DNA of 64,000 nucleotides from Ardenticatenales bacterium (GCA_020853525.1 JADYYS010000030.1:122391-186390); one strand, 5' to 3'; positions 8,307 to 17,551 are shown, numbered from the stretch's first letter. Notes: generated by a model not told the origin, from the letters alone. Made by a program: numbers and translations.

Positions 8307-9035
8307 ATGCGCCTGACGATCCTTGGCGAAGCGGAGACGGACTGGGCCGAGGCGCTGGCCGAGCGCTTCCGCGCCGCCGGCCACACCGTGGTGGCAGGCG
8401 ACGTCGGCGCGGACCACCGTCCGAGCGACGCCCAGCTGGCCGAGGCGCTGGCCGCGAGCGACGCCTGCATCGATCTCTGCGTCGTCGACCGCGCGCGCAA
8501 GGCCGCGGCGCTGGCGCTGGCCGACCGCCACCTTCCTCCGCGTCGCCCGCTGTGGACGTGCTGTCTGGCCACATCGGCCACCTACGTTGCCGCCAGCGTC
8601 GAGCACTCCACCCGCGTGTTCGGCTTCAGCCTGCTGCCGCCGTGGGCGGGCCGGACGACCGTGGAGTGCGCGCGCGCACTTCAGGCGGTCGACACCGATG
8701 TCGACGCGGCCGCCGACGTCTGGTCGGCGGTCGGCCTCGCCCCCGTCTGGGTGGCGGACGGAACCGCGCTCGTCCTCGCCCGGATCGTGTGCTGCCTGGC
8801 GAACGAGGCGGCGTTCGCCTGGATGGAACGCGCCGCCGCCGCCGCGGACATCGACACCGCGATGCGGCTCGGTACGCGCTATCCCCGCGGGCCGATCGAA
8901 TGGGCCAACATCGTCGGGCCGCGGGTTGTCGTGGCCGTGCTCGATGCGCTGGCCGCCGAGCACGGCGAGGACCGCTACCGCGTCGCCCCGCTCCTGCGCC
9001 GCCACGCAGCCGCCGGACTGCCGCTTCCGCTCTGA
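8307..9035 (+). CDS. 3-hydroxyacyl-CoA dehydrogenase-like protein lacking the NAD-binding motif
   Basis: A 242-residue protein following PaaH by 13 bp. Its C-terminal half matches the 3-hydroxyacyl-CoA dehydrogenase C-terminal domain (YPRGPIEWANIVGPRVVVAV, then GEDRYRVAPLLRRHAAAG). The N-terminal half looks like a worn-down Rossmann domain: the expected GxGxxG is replaced by ILGEAETDWAE. It is therefore unlikely to bind NAD alone. I infer that it replaces the second C-terminal domain of long PaaH proteins and acts with the preceding enzyme, or stabilises it. The start is an ATG at 8307 with a weak ribosome-binding site. Confidence 0.8.
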   Translation: MRLTILGEAETDWAEALAERFRAAGHTVVAGDVGADHRPSDAQLAEALAASDACIDLCVVDRARKAAALALADRHLPPRRPLWTCCLATSATYVAASVEHSTRVFGFSLLPPWAGRTTVECARALQAVDTDVDAAADVWSAVGLAPVWVADGTALVLARIVCCLANEAAFAWMERAAAAADIDTAMRLGTRYPRGPIEWANIVGPRVVVAVLDALAAEHGEDRYRVAPLLRRHAAAGLPLPL

Positions 9036-9100
9036 CGGTCCGACGACCGTCGGCCCGACCGCACGACCTTGCAGCAGTCGAACCCGGAAGGAACGCGCCG

Positions 9101-9451
9101 ATGAACCCAACGCTCGACTCGACCACCCTCGTCACGGCAATGCTGTGGCTCCTCGCGCTCGCGCTGCCGCTGGCGATGCTGCTGTGGATGGCCGCGCAGT
9201 TCGTCGCGCTCCGCTCGCTCGGGCGACGCGTGCTGGCGCTCGAGGGCGCTGCGCGAACGACCGCCGTGGGAGCGGGGGCATCGGCCGGCGAATCGCTGTT
9301 GGAACGGCCGGCGGCGGCGCGACCAGAGAGCGGTCAGAGTGGCGAACCGGACGGCCGGCCGGACGACCGGCCGGTGACGACCGACAGCGCCGCAGCCGCG
9401 CCGCCCGACGATGACCGCGCCGCGAGCGATAGCGCCGAGGGACACGCATGA
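9101..9451 (+). CDS. Small single-span membrane protein
   Basis: A 116-residue protein. Residues about 10-38 form one hydrophobic helix ([20 protein letters not shown]), followed by a short Arg-containing segment and a disordered Ala/Asp/Pro/Ser tail. I do not recognise a family. The ATG follows GGAAGGA. Its stop overlaps the thiolase start (ATGA), so it is translated in the acyl-CoA operon; a role as a membrane tether for the enzymes is conceivable but unsupported. Confidence 0.7.
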   Translation: MNPTLDSTTLVTAMLWLLALALPLAMLLWMAAQFVALRSLGRRVLALEGAARTTAVGAGASAGESLLERPAAARPESGQSGEPDGRPDDRPVTTDSAAAAPPDDDRAASDSAEGHA

Positions 9452-10641
9452 AGGAAGCCGTCGTCGTCGACGCCGTCAGGACGCCCGTCGGCAAGCTCGG
9501 CGGCGCGCTCGCCGAGGTCAGACCGGATGACCTCGGCGCGGTCGCCATCCGTGCGCTCGTCGAGCGCACGGGCGTCGACCCGGCCGCCATCGAGGACGTC
9601 TACTTCGGGTGCGCGAACCAGGCCGGGGAGGACAACCGCAACGTCGCGCGGATGTGCGCCCTGCTGGCCGGCCTGCCGCACAGCGTGGCCGGAACGACGA
9701 TCAACCGGCTGTGCGCCTCCGGACTGGACGCGATCCAGCAGGCGGCGCGGGCGGTGATGGCCGGCGAGGGCGCGTTCATCGTCGCCGGCGGTGTCGAGAG
9801 CATGTCGCGCGCGCCGCTCTCGCTCGGCCGCACGCCGCGCGGCAACGTCACCGCGTGGGACACGTCGCTCGGCTGGCGCTACCCGAACCCGGCGATGGAG
9901 GCGCTGTTTCCGCTCGAGAGCATGGGCGAGACGGCCGAAAACGTGCAGTCGCTGACCGGGATCTCGCGGGAGCGCCAGGATGCGTTTGCGCTGCAGAGTC
10001 ACCGCCGGGCGGTGGCCGCACACGACGCCGGATGGTTCGCGGCCGAGCTCATCGCCGTCGACGTGCCCGGCCGCAAGGGCGCCGTGACGCGCATCGACCG
10101 GGACGAAGGGCCGCGGGCCGACGCTTCGATCGAGGCCCTTGCCTCCCTGCGCCCGGTCTTCCGCAGCGGCGGTACGGTGACGGCCGGCAATGCCAGCAGT
10201 CTGAACGACGGTGCAGCCGCCGTGCTCGTCGCCGATCGGGCGCACGCCGAAGCGGCAGGCATGCGGCCGCTGGCGCGCATCGTCGCCTCGGCGGTGGCGG
10301 GCGTGGATCCGCGCACGATGGGCCTCGGTCCGGTGCCGGCGACGCAGAAGGCCCTCGCGCGCGCCGGTCTGACGGTGGCCGACCTCGACGTGATCGAGCT
10401 GAACGAGGCCTTCGCCGTGCAGGCGCTGGCCGTCATCGATGCCCTCGGCCTGGACGAGGCGCGCGTGAACCCGAGCGGCGGTGCGATCGCGATCGGTCAC
10501 CCGCTCGGCTGCTCCGGCGCCCGCCTGACGGCCACGCTGTTGCACGAGCTGCGCCGCACCGGCGGCCGCTACGGCCTTGTGACGCTGTGTGTCGGCGTCG
10601 GGCAGGGCGCGGCAACCGTGTTCGAGAACCTGGACCGCTGA
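9448..10641 (+). CDS. Acetyl-CoA acyltransferase (degradative thiolase)
   Basis: A 397-residue thiolase, the standard length. The acyl-accepting Cys89 lies in [15 protein letters not shown]; the NEAFA motif, [16 protein letters not shown] (His) and LCVGVGQG (second Cys) follow. The pattern [18 protein letters not shown] and the Cys89 context are like the PaaJ/PcaF (3-oxoadipyl-CoA) subgroup, which cleaves the last 3-oxoacyl-CoA intermediates of phenylacetate and aromatic pathways. The exact substrate is inferred. The ATG overlaps the preceding TGA. Confidence 0.92.
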   Translation: MKEAVVVDAVRTPVGKLGGALAEVRPDDLGAVAIRALVERTGVDPAAIEDVYFGCANQAGEDNRNVARMCALLAGLPHSVAGTTINRLCASGLDAIQQAARAVMAGEGAFIVAGGVESMSRAPLSLGRTPRGNVTAWDTSLGWRYPNPAMEALFPLESMGETAENVQSLTGISRERQDAFALQSHRRAVAAHDAGWFAAELIAVDVPGRKGAVTRIDRDEGPRADASIEALASLRPVFRSGGTVTAGNASSLNDGAAAVLVADRAHAEAAGMRPLARIVASAVAGVDPRTMGLGPVPATQKALARAGLTVADLDVIELNEAFAVQALAVIDALGLDEARVNPSGGAIAIGHPLGCSGARLTATLLHELRRTGGRYGLVTLCVGVGQGAATVFENLDR

Positions 10642-10748
10642 GCCGGCACCCGCCGCGGCCCGCCGCCCCACGGGATGACCGCCACGCGCCCGTTGCCCCG
10701 CCCCACCCATCCGCCCCACCCATCCGCCCCGCCCGCAGGAGCCCCACC

Positions 10749-12239
10749 GTGTCCACTTCCGACCGCAGCCGATTCCAGATGATCATCGGCAACACGCCGG
10801 TGGATGCCGCGTCCGGCGCGTGGACGACGACGATGAACCCGGCGACCGGCCGACCGCTGGCCGAAGTGCCCGACGGCGGACCGGAGGACGTCGATCGTGC
10901 CGTCGCCGCGGCACGGTCGGCCTTTGACGGCGGGAAGTGGGCCCGGATGGGCGGCGCGCGCCGGACCCGGCTCATGTTCAAGCTGGCCGACCTGCTGTGG
11001 TCGGCCATCGACGACCTGGCGACGCTCGAAGCCAAGGACAACGGCAAGGCGATTCAGAGCGTCAAGGCCGAGATCGCGCAGGGCATCGGCGAGCTCGAGT
11101 TCTTCGCCGGCGCGGCGACGAAGATCCAGGGCCGGACGAACGAGGCGCCGTTCGGGTTCCTGAACTACACCTTGCGCGAGCCGCTCGGCGTCTGTGCATT
11201 GATCGTGCCGTGGAACTACCCGCTCATGCTCACGCTGCGCAAGCTCGCGCCGGCCCTCGCCGCCGGCAATGCGTGCGTGATCAAGCCGGCGTCGTATACG
11301 CCGCTCTCGGCGCTCGTCCTCGGCGAACTGGCGGTCGAGGCCGGCTTTCCCGAGGGCGCGGTAAACGTCGTCACCGGCGGCGGAGCGACCGTCGGCGCTG
11401 GCCTGGCGCGCCACAGGGGCGTGGACAAGGTGAGCTTCACGGGCTCGACCGAGGTCGGCCGCTCGATCCTCGATGCCGCCAAGGGCGACTTCCGCCGCGT
11501 GTCGCTCGAGCTCGGCGGCAAGAGCCCCGCCATCGTGTTCGGTGACGCGGACCTCGGAGCCGCGGTGCCGGCGACGGTCTGGTCGATCTTCTACTCAGCC
11601 GGCCAGTCGTGCGAGGCACGCAGCCGGATCTTCGTCCAACGCCCGGTGTACGATGCGTTCGTCGAGGCGTTCGCCGCGGCAACGAAGCGGCTCGTCGTCG
11701 GCGATCCGTTGGACAAGGCGACCCAGGTCGGGGCGCTGATCACGCCCGAGCACCGCGCCGGCGTCGAGGGGTACATCGCCGCCGGCCAGGCCGAAGGGGC
11801 GCGCTTGCTGACCGGCGGCGGCCGGCCGACGGACCCGGCGCTCGCGGACGGCAGCTTCCTGTTGCCGACGACGCTGGCCGACTGCACGAACGGGATGCGC
11901 GTCGCCCAGGAGGAGATCTTCGGACCCGTCGCCTGCATCCTGCCGTTCGACGACGACGCGTCGGCCGTCGCCGCGGCGAACGACAGCATCTACGGCCTCG
12001 CCGCATCCGTCTGGACGCGCGACATCGGCCGGGCGCACCGCACGGCCGCGGCCATCAAGAGCGGCATCGTCACCGTCAACCAGCCGTTCACCGTGTTCCC
12101 AGGCACGCCGTTCGGCGGTTACAAGCAGTCCGGCTGGGGACGCGAGGTCAGCCTGGAGGCACTGGATGACTTCACCGAGCTGAAGAGCGTCGTCGTCCAC
12201 ACCGGCACCCGTCCGATCGATCCGTTCGGCCTAGGCTAG
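10749..12239 (+). CDS. NAD(P)-dependent aldehyde dehydrogenase
   Basis: A 496-residue ALDH-superfamily enzyme oxidising an aldehyde to the acid. Visible motifs are the dinucleotide-binding VPWNYPLMLTLRKLAPALAAG, FTGSTEVGRSI, the general base in LELGGKSP, the catalytic Cys288 in SAGQSCEARSRI, and EEIFGPV near the C terminus. The GTG start at 10749 follows GCAGGAG. The overall look is that of betaine-aldehyde or phenylacetaldehyde dehydrogenases; an aromatic aldehyde feeding the paa-like genes just upstream would make sense but is inference. Its end overlaps the convergent chrA gene by 9 bp. Confidence 0.92.
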   Translation: MSTSDRSRFQMIIGNTPVDAASGAWTTTMNPATGRPLAEVPDGGPEDVDRAVAAARSAFDGGKWARMGGARRTRLMFKLADLLWSAIDDLATLEAKDNGKAIQSVKAEIAQGIGELEFFAGAATKIQGRTNEAPFGFLNYTLREPLGVCALIVPWNYPLMLTLRKLAPALAAGNACVIKPASYTPLSALVLGELAVEAGFPEGAVNVVTGGGATVGAGLARHRGVDKVSFTGSTEVGRSILDAAKGDFRRVSLELGGKSPAIVFGDADLGAAVPATVWSIFYSAGQSCEARSRIFVQRPVYDAFVEAFAAATKRLVVGDPLDKATQVGALITPEHRAGVEGYIAAGQAEGARLLTGGGRPTDPALADGSFLLPTTLADCTNGMRVAQEEIFGPVACILPFDDDASAVAAANDSIYGLAASVWTRDIGRAHRTAAAIKSGIVTVNQPFTVFPGTPFGGYKQSGWGREVSLEALDDFTELKSVVVHTGTRPIDPFGLG

Positions 12240-12779
12240 CGCCACGGCGCCGACGAGCGCCGCCAGGACGAGGACGACCGCCGGATGGACGTCGAACAGG
12301 AGAAGCACGAAGCTGGCGGCCAGGATTGCGCCGAACCACGCCAGGCCCGCCGGCGGCATCGTGCGCGTGACGCCGCGGCCGACGTCCCAGGCAGTCCAGG
12401 CCAACAGCGCGACGACGGCCGGCCGGGCGGCATTGAGCGCACCCTTGGCGCGCGGCCGGTCCTGGTAGGCCGCGACGGTGGCGGCGACCGCCAGCATGAT
12501 GAGCGCGGTCGGCAGCACCATCCCGACGAGGCCGGCCGCCGCACCCAGCGACCCGGCCTGCCGCCAGCCGATGACGGCCGCCAGCTTCGTCGTGATCGGG
12601 CCCGGCAGGGCGTTGCCCATCGCCAGAAGGTCGACGAACTCGGCGTCCGTCAGCCAGCCGCGTCCGACGACGACCTCCTGCTGCATGAGCGGGATCATCG
12701 ACGGGCCGCCGCCGAACCCGAAAGCGCCGCACCGCGTGAACGTGACGAACACCGCCCAGACGCGTACAAGGTGCTCCAT
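12231..12779 (-). CDS. chrA: Chromate transporter, single-domain (ChrA half)
   Basis: A 182-residue membrane protein of the CHR family, with the motif FGFGGGPSMIPLMQQEVV and the following MGNALPGPITTKLAAVIGWRQ. It has about five to six hydrophobic segments, the length of one CHR domain. Short CHR proteins usually occur as adjacent pairs; no partner is next to this one. The ATG at 12779 has a GGAGGG ribosome-binding site. The family exports chromate or related oxyanions, but single-domain members may have other substrates. It is divergent from the gene at 12830. Confidence 0.85.
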   Translation of the reverse strand: MEHLVRVWAVFVTFTRCGAFGFGGGPSMIPLMQQEVVVGRGWLTDAEFVDLLAMGNALPGPITTKLAAVIGWRQAGSLGAAAGLVGMVLPTALIMLAVAATVAAYQDRPRAKGALNAARPAVVALLAWTAWDVGRGVTRTMPPAGLAWFGAILAASFVLLLFDVHPAVVLVLAALVGAVALA

Positions 12780-12805
12780 TGCCGCCCTCCAAGGGAGACG
12801 GCGAT

Positions 12806-12811
12806 TATACT
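12806..12811 (+). promoter_or_regulatory. Putative -10 box (TATACT) for the 12830-14267 operon
   Basis: TATACT is 18 bp upstream of the GTG start at 12830, in the short divergent gap after chrA. A GGAGG ribosome-binding site sits between the box and the start, so any 5' leader would be very short. No clear -35 element. Confidence 0.45.
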
Positions 12812-12829
12812 GTCGACGGAGGCTCTGCC

Positions 12830-13423
12830 GTGGCAACGACCGAACAGCATCACCTGCCTGGTCCGACGTCGGGCAACGAGGTACAGCGGACGCTCAGCCT
12901 GTCGCTCATGGGCGGCTCGGTTGCGTTCCTGGCCCTGCTGCTGGCCGTCGTTTGGGTCTTCGCCGTGCCGCACGGCCCGTACACGGTGCGCCGCATCCAG
13001 CCCGTGCTCGATGCGGTCGTCCGGCGGGCGGCGGTGGGCGACGCGCTCGGCGTGCACGGCCTCTATTCCAACGCCGGCCTGCGTCAGACGCCGCTCGAGA
13101 CCGTCGACGCTCTCGTCCTCGGCAACGACGCGTTCGCGGGCGCCGTCGGTGTCCGCATCGCCCGCATCGTGCCGATCGACGGGCTCGACGCGCTCGCGCC
13201 GCGGGCGGCGATCGTGAACGCCTTCATCCGCTATGGGGACGGGCGGGCGACGTTCCCGCTGTCCGCAACGCTCGACCTCGAGGACCGCGAGTGGCGGATC
13301 CGCGCGCTCATCGTCGGCGCGGACGGAGCGGGCGGCGAAGCGCCGAGCGTGGACGGCGGGGCGCCGTCGTTGGGCGACGGCCTCGATCATCTACCCGATC
13401 TCGAGAGTGGGACGACGCCGTGA
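12830..13423 (+). CDS. Membrane-anchored protein of unknown function
   Basis: A 197-residue protein with one N-terminal transmembrane helix (SVAFLALLLAVVWVFAV, about residues 33-49) and an external or cytosolic domain of about 100 residues. That domain has a pattern of alternating strands (AAIVNAFIRYGDGRATFPLSA) that resembles NTF2-like/SnoaL folds, although I would not assign it. A disordered Gly/Asp tail ends the protein. GTG at 12830 follows GGAGG. Its TGA overlaps the next gene (GTGA), and that gene overlaps the phosphoribosyltransferase gene, so the three form a coupled operon. Confidence 0.72.
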   Translation: MATTEQHHLPGPTSGNEVQRTLSLSLMGGSVAFLALLLAVVWVFAVPHGPYTVRRIQPVLDAVVRRAAVGDALGVHGLYSNAGLRQTPLETVDALVLGNDAFAGAVGVRIARIVPIDGLDALAPRAAIVNAFIRYGDGRATFPLSATLDLEDREWRIRALIVGADGAGGEAPSVDGGAPSLGDGLDHLPDLESGTTP

Positions 13424-13806
13424 GCGGCCACATGAACGGCGCCGGTCCGGAGGAGCGCTGGCGGAAGTTCGCGTCGCTCTACGTGCTGGGCATCGGCGGA
13501 CCGGTCGACGACGAGGGCATCGGCCACGTCGAGCGGTTCGCCTGGCGCTTCCTGGTGCGCACCGGGGCACAAACGACGGACGCGGTGCTGGCGTTCAGCA
13601 CGATGCCCAAGCTGATGGCGTTCACGCGTGCCGTGAACGGCGCGACGCCGCACGCGGTGTCGACGGAAGCGCTCAAGGTGGAAACCCATCGGATCGCGCG
13701 CGGGCCGGCGATCGAAATCGAAGTCGATCTCGCCCCGTCCGATTTCGCCGGCTGGCTGGGCGGCGCGACGCTGGTCGAACGCATCGTACCGGAGCTCGAA
13801 CGATGA
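13420..13806 (+). CDS. Small soluble protein of unknown function
   Basis: A 128-residue protein between a membrane-anchored protein and a phosphoribosyltransferase, overlapping both by four bases. The N-terminal half is helical (EERWRKFASLYVL), the middle has FLVRTGAQTTDAVLAFST, and the end is acidic. No family recognised. GTG at 13420 is favoured by the overlap; an ATG at 13432 is possible. Confidence 0.68.
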   Translation: MSGHMNGAGPEERWRKFASLYVLGIGGPVDDEGIGHVERFAWRFLVRTGAQTTDAVLAFSTMPKLMAFTRAVNGATPHAVSTEALKVETHRIARGPAIEIEVDLAPSDFAGWLGGATLVERIVPELER

Positions 13807-14267
13807 GCGGCGACCGGGTCGTGCTCGGTTGGGAGGATGTCGTCGCTTTGACGCGCGCTCTGGCCGTTCAGATGGGCGATCTCCCGTTCGACGCCGTGCT
13901 CGCCGTTTCGCGCGGCGGCCTCGTCCCGGCGGCGGTGCTGTGCAGCGTCCTCGACCATCGCAACGTGCTGTCCGCCGCGCTGGCCAGCTATCAAGGCGAG
14001 ACGAAGACGGACACGATGACGGTCTACCACTTCCCGCACGACGACGTGGTGCGCGGTCGGCGGGTGCTCATCATCGACGACATCTGGGACTCGGGGCGCA
14101 CGGCGGTGGCCGTTCGCGACCGCGTGCGCGCGGTCGGCGGCGAGCCGATCGTGGCCGTGCTGCACTACAAGCCTCGCCGTTCCGCTTTCCCGGGCGAGGC
14201 GCCCGACCACTGGGTCGTCGAGACGGACGACTGGATCGTCTACCCATGGGAGGGACTGCGGCCGTAA
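13803..14267 (+). CDS. Phosphoribosyltransferase (purine/xanthine type)
   Basis: A 154-residue PRTase-fold protein. The PRPP-binding loop is VLIIDDIWDSGRT, an acidic pair followed by the SGRT phosphate loop; the pyrophosphate-loop region is AVSRGGLVPAAVL. The short C terminus (DDWIVYPWEG) matches xanthine/hypoxanthine-type transferases (Gpt-like), which salvage purine bases with PRPP. The substrate base is not determined. The ATG overlaps the preceding stop (ATGA). Confidence 0.88.
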   Translation: MSGDRVVLGWEDVVALTRALAVQMGDLPFDAVLAVSRGGLVPAAVLCSVLDHRNVLSAALASYQGETKTDTMTVYHFPHDDVVRGRRVLIIDDIWDSGRTAVAVRDRVRAVGGEPIVAVLHYKPRRSAFPGEAPDHWVVETDDWIVYPWEGLRP

Positions 14268-14385
14268 CGTTCGCCGGGGCCACCCCGGGCTTGTCCCGTG
14301 GTGGTGTACCAGAGTACCCTGCCACTTGACACCCTTCGGGTATCCGACTGCGGTGGGCATCTGCAGACACTGCAGTGACAGCGTA

Positions 14386-15525
14386 CTAGTCGACGTCCTC
14401 CTGCGGCTCGTCCGGTTCGGCACCATAGGCCATCCGGGCGATGTGGCCGACCGCATCGTGCGACGTGCCGCCTTCGATATGGCGCACGCCGCGCGCCGCG
14501 CCGGCCTGCCCTCGGTCGGGCAGCTTGCGCACCAGGAACTCGACGAGATCGCCCTCGGCCAGCGCGCCGAACAGCGACTCGTCCTCCATGTCCGCGACGT
14601 GGCAGAAGTAGTCACGGCCGTCGGCAGCGTGGATGAACGCGTACATCCGGTCGTCGAACTTGCGCTTGATGTAGCCCGTCATCGACTGCCCGACCCGGGG
14701 TGCGACGCCGTGGGGGGCATCGTCCTCACCCTGGAGTTGGCCCTCCGACGCCCCGCTCCAGGCGTGCTCGCGCTGGCGCGAGAACTCGCTGCGGCACGTG
14801 TCGCAGTAGAACTTCTGCCCTTTACGCGGGTAGTACGTCGTCGTGACCATCCGATCGCCTTCGTGCGCCGGCGACTCACAGCGGCGCAGGTGCGGTTCGT
14901 ACGTGAGCTCGATCTCGTCGACGAGGTCGTTCAGCCAGATGACGTCGTAGTCCTTCACCCGCGCCTCGTCGAGCGGGTCGCTGAACTCGGCGGCACAGCT
15001 GCCCTGTACGCTGGCGATCGCCACGCGCTTGCCCAGCAGCCGCAGGTACTGGAACACGGGCCGATAGTCCCCGTCGCCGACGACGGCGATCGCCACATCG
15101 TACACCGTGCCGAGCGCGGCGTAGTAGAGCATCGTCGTCGCGAGCGCGATGTCGACGCACTTCTCGCGCGGCTCGAACGTGTCGTCGGGGTCGCGGTCGG
15201 AGCGGCGCACACGGCGGCCCATGTAGTTCACCCGAAAGAGCTGGACGTCGTAGCGGTACTCTTCACGCAGGAAGTCGTAGAAGTCCAGCTGCCGCTCGAC
15301 TGCCTCGTCGTCCAGGGCGTCGTGGTGAGCCGGATAGCTCGACACGAGGTGCGTGCGCACGATGTCCACCGGCACCCCGCCGGCCTTGTCGCCGATGAGC
15401 CCGGCGAGCACGGTCGGCAACTTGCCGAAGTGGATGCGGTACTCCGGCTTGCCGGCCGACTCCGCCAGCTTGAACGTGTTGCGGTACAACCAGGTACCGT
15501 CGATGAACACCATCACTTTGGGCAT
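14386..15525 (-). CDS. NYN-domain (PIN-like) nuclease with zinc-binding pair and cold-shock domain
   Basis: A 379-residue protein. Residues 1-210 are a NYN/LabA-like PIN-fold nuclease with the expected acidic residues: VFIDGTWLYRN (Asp9), EKCVDIALATTM, VAVVGDGDYRPVFQYL and YDVIWLND. A middle segment carries KFYCDTCRSEF, half of a zinc-finger or zinc ribbon. The last roughly 70 residues read as a cold-shock/S1-like OB fold (GYIKRKFDDRMYAFIHAADG, then DYFCHVADMEDESLF and GDLVEFLV). It is probably an RNA-directed nuclease with its own RNA-binding module. ATG at 15525 has AGGAG about 11 nt upstream. Its neighbours, both convergent or unrelated, give no further clue. Confidence 0.85.
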   Translation of the reverse strand: MPKVMVFIDGTWLYRNTFKLAESAGKPEYRIHFGKLPTVLAGLIGDKAGGVPVDIVRTHLVSSYPAHHDALDDEAVERQLDFYDFLREEYRYDVQLFRVNYMGRRVRRSDRDPDDTFEPREKCVDIALATTMLYYAALGTVYDVAIAVVGDGDYRPVFQYLRLLGKRVAIASVQGSCAAEFSDPLDEARVKDYDVIWLNDLVDEIELTYEPHLRRCESPAHEGDRMVTTTYYPRKGQKFYCDTCRSEFSRQREHAWSGASEGQLQGEDDAPHGVAPRVGQSMTGYIKRKFDDRMYAFIHAADGRDYFCHVADMEDESLFGALAEGDLVEFLVRKLPDRGQAGAARGVRHIEGGTSHDAVGHIARMAYGAEPDEPQEDVD

Positions 15526-15620
15526 CTTGACCTTGGCTCCTGGAGAATATGGTTGCAGCGGACCTGAATGCGTGACGTGAGATCGATCTTTGTATGCCGC
15601 ATCGATGTAGACAATCGCGC

Positions 15621-17477
15621 TCAGCGCGCGCCACTTCCTCGTCGGGCGCTCAAGAGCGCGCCAAGGCCCCCGATCAACAGCGCCGCAGCGAGTGCGACCC
15701 GGAGCAGACCGTCCGGGCGCCCGTCGCCGGCGCCGGCGTCCGCATCGGAAGCGCCCGCCCCTCCGGCCGCCCCGGCGGACCCGTAAGGCGCGCCGCCTGC
15801 ACCGGTGCCGACCGGCGGCGCCTGGACGACCGCCGGCGGCGCGTCCGTGCCCGACGGGTCTTGTGACGACGTCCCGGCCGGCGACCCGCTGCCCGCCGCC
15901 CCGTTCGACGATCCGATGGCGGTCGGCGTCGCCAGACCGCTCGTCAGGACGCGCGCCGCCACGGTCCGCCGTGTGGCCAGCGAGCGTCCGGCCAGGTCGG
16001 TGGCCGAGATGACATCGATCGTGATCGGGATCCCGCCGTCGGTGGAGAGGGACGAGACGTACGCCTCGACGCCGCCCGCCAGCGCCGCACGCGCCGCACC
16101 GATCGCCTCGACGATCGCATCGGCCCCGGCCGGCTCGGGGCGGCTGGCGCGGTCGAGCAGCCCGAGCCATGCGGTCTCGACGAGTGCAGCGCGATCCACT
16201 GCCTCCAGCCGCGCGTAGAGGCTGCCCATCACCCCTTGCCCATCGGCGAAGCCGGCGTACGCGCCGAACAGACGGGCCGAGGCCATGGCGACCTCGCCGG
16301 AGAGCGTCATTTGCTCCGCCTCGTCCAGCGCATCGTACAGCGCAGCGAGCGGTTCGGACGGAACGTAGTCCGCCGGATCGGGCGTAACGCCGAGGACCGT
16401 CATGACGAGCTCGGCCACGCGCGCGTCCACCTCGGGACCGACCGGCGCAGGCGGGAGCTCGAGAATGTAGTGGCCGGCCGCGACATCGTTGGCCGTCGCG
16501 CTCGCGGCGCCGCCAAGGTTCCAGCGCACATCGTCCATCCGCAGCGCGCGTGTGCTCCAGCGGATGTCGAGCACGAAGCCACCGAGCCCCCCGACGTCCG
16601 CGACGCCGCGCGTCATGATCGGCACCGCCACACTCTGGCCCACTTGGCCGACGACGGGCAGGCCCTCGAATGACAGGATGGCAGGCACCTCGCGCGGCGG
16701 CACCCCGCCCGTCGACACGGATGTCTCGAGCTCGTTCATCGCGCGATCGAACAACGCCAGCGCGCCGGCTGCAGCGTCGGGAGACTGGTCGAGCGCCGCC
16801 ATCCGCATCCGATAGGCCATCACGCGCACCTGCTGGAGAGCGATGGCCCCTGCCGGCACCGCCGCTGCGACGGCCGCCTCGCGCGCCGCGACGTCGTCCA
16901 TCAACGCGATCGCCGCATTGCGCATGTCGCGCCAGACGTCCTCGCCGCCCAATTGTCGGCCGGCCAGCCGCTCGAAGTCCGCCGCGAGCTTTCGCCAACC
17001 CGCCAGCGTCGTGCCCAGCGCCGGCGCGCTGCCGGCCAAGCCGGGCGCCAGCGCGTCCAATGCCGCCGCCACGCGCTCGGCCTCGGCCCGGATGCGGGCG
17101 GCATCCTGGCCGTCCAGCGCCTGTCCGACCTGGAACAGCGCCCCGTCCACCGTCGCCAGCGGCCCGCGCGCGACATCGCCGGCCTGCACCAGCGACGGGC
17201 GGTGAAGGTCAAGGGCCGCCAGCACAACGTTGTTGTACGTGTCGTCGGCCTGCTGCCAACCGGCGTCGTCGGCGGCCGCGGACGCGACGTCGGCCAAGGC
17301 GCGGAACGCGGCGGCGATGCTGCGCGCGCCCTCGGCCTGCGGCGACGGCGGCACGGTCGGATCCTGGGCCCGTGCCGGCTCGGCGAGCCGCAGCCCGATT
17401 CCGCACGCGGCGGCGAGGGCAACGATTCGCCAAGCCCATCGTGCTCTGGGACGCGGTACAACAGATTGGACGGCCAC
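15621..17477 (-). CDS. Exported, C-terminally membrane-anchored protein with cohesin-like domain
   Basis: A 618-residue protein. It starts with a signal peptide (IVALAAACGIGLRLAEPARAQ), then a helical region of about 200 residues. Near residue 220 is a stretch like bacterial cohesin/dockerin-partner folds (VGQSVAVPIMTRGVADVGG, then GGFVLDIRW). After more helices and a Gly/Ala/Ser-rich tail, it ends with one transmembrane helix (LLRVALAAALLIGGLGALLS) and a basic tail. GTG at 17477 with GCAGGAG upstream gives a proper signal peptide; longer in-frame starts run through the tandem repeat upstream. Function unknown; it is probably a surface scaffold or adhesin. Confidence 0.75.
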   Translation of the reverse strand: MAVQSVVPRPRARWAWRIVALAAACGIGLRLAEPARAQDPTVPPSPQAEGARSIAAAFRALADVASAAADDAGWQQADDTYNNVVLAALDLHRPSLVQAGDVARGPLATVDGALFQVGQALDGQDAARIRAEAERVAAALDALAPGLAGSAPALGTTLAGWRKLAADFERLAGRQLGGEDVWRDMRNAAIALMDDVAAREAAVAAAVPAGAIALQQVRVMAYRMRMAALDQSPDAAAGALALFDRAMNELETSVSTGGVPPREVPAILSFEGLPVVGQVGQSVAVPIMTRGVADVGGLGGFVLDIRWSTRALRMDDVRWNLGGAASATANDVAAGHYILELPPAPVGPEVDARVAELVMTVLGVTPDPADYVPSEPLAALYDALDEAEQMTLSGEVAMASARLFGAYAGFADGQGVMGSLYARLEAVDRAALVETAWLGLLDRASRPEPAGADAIVEAIGAARAALAGGVEAYVSSLSTDGGIPITIDVISATDLAGRSLATRRTVAARVLTSGLATPTAIGSSNGAAGSGSPAGTSSQDPSGTDAPPAVVQAPPVGTGAGGAPYGSAGAAGGAGASDADAGAGDGRPDGLLRVALAAALLIGGLGALLSARRGSGAR

Positions 17478-17551
17478 GCGTGCTCCTGCCGGCGGTCGAG
17501 CGGTCGGGTGAGGCGATTCACAAGGATCGCAGTGAATTGAAGTGGATGGCA

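Noticed and set aside
14326..14331. A perfect TTGACA suggestive of a -35 box
   Set aside because: No -10 hexamer occurs 16-18 bp downstream and the region lies between convergent gene ends, where no promoter is needed.
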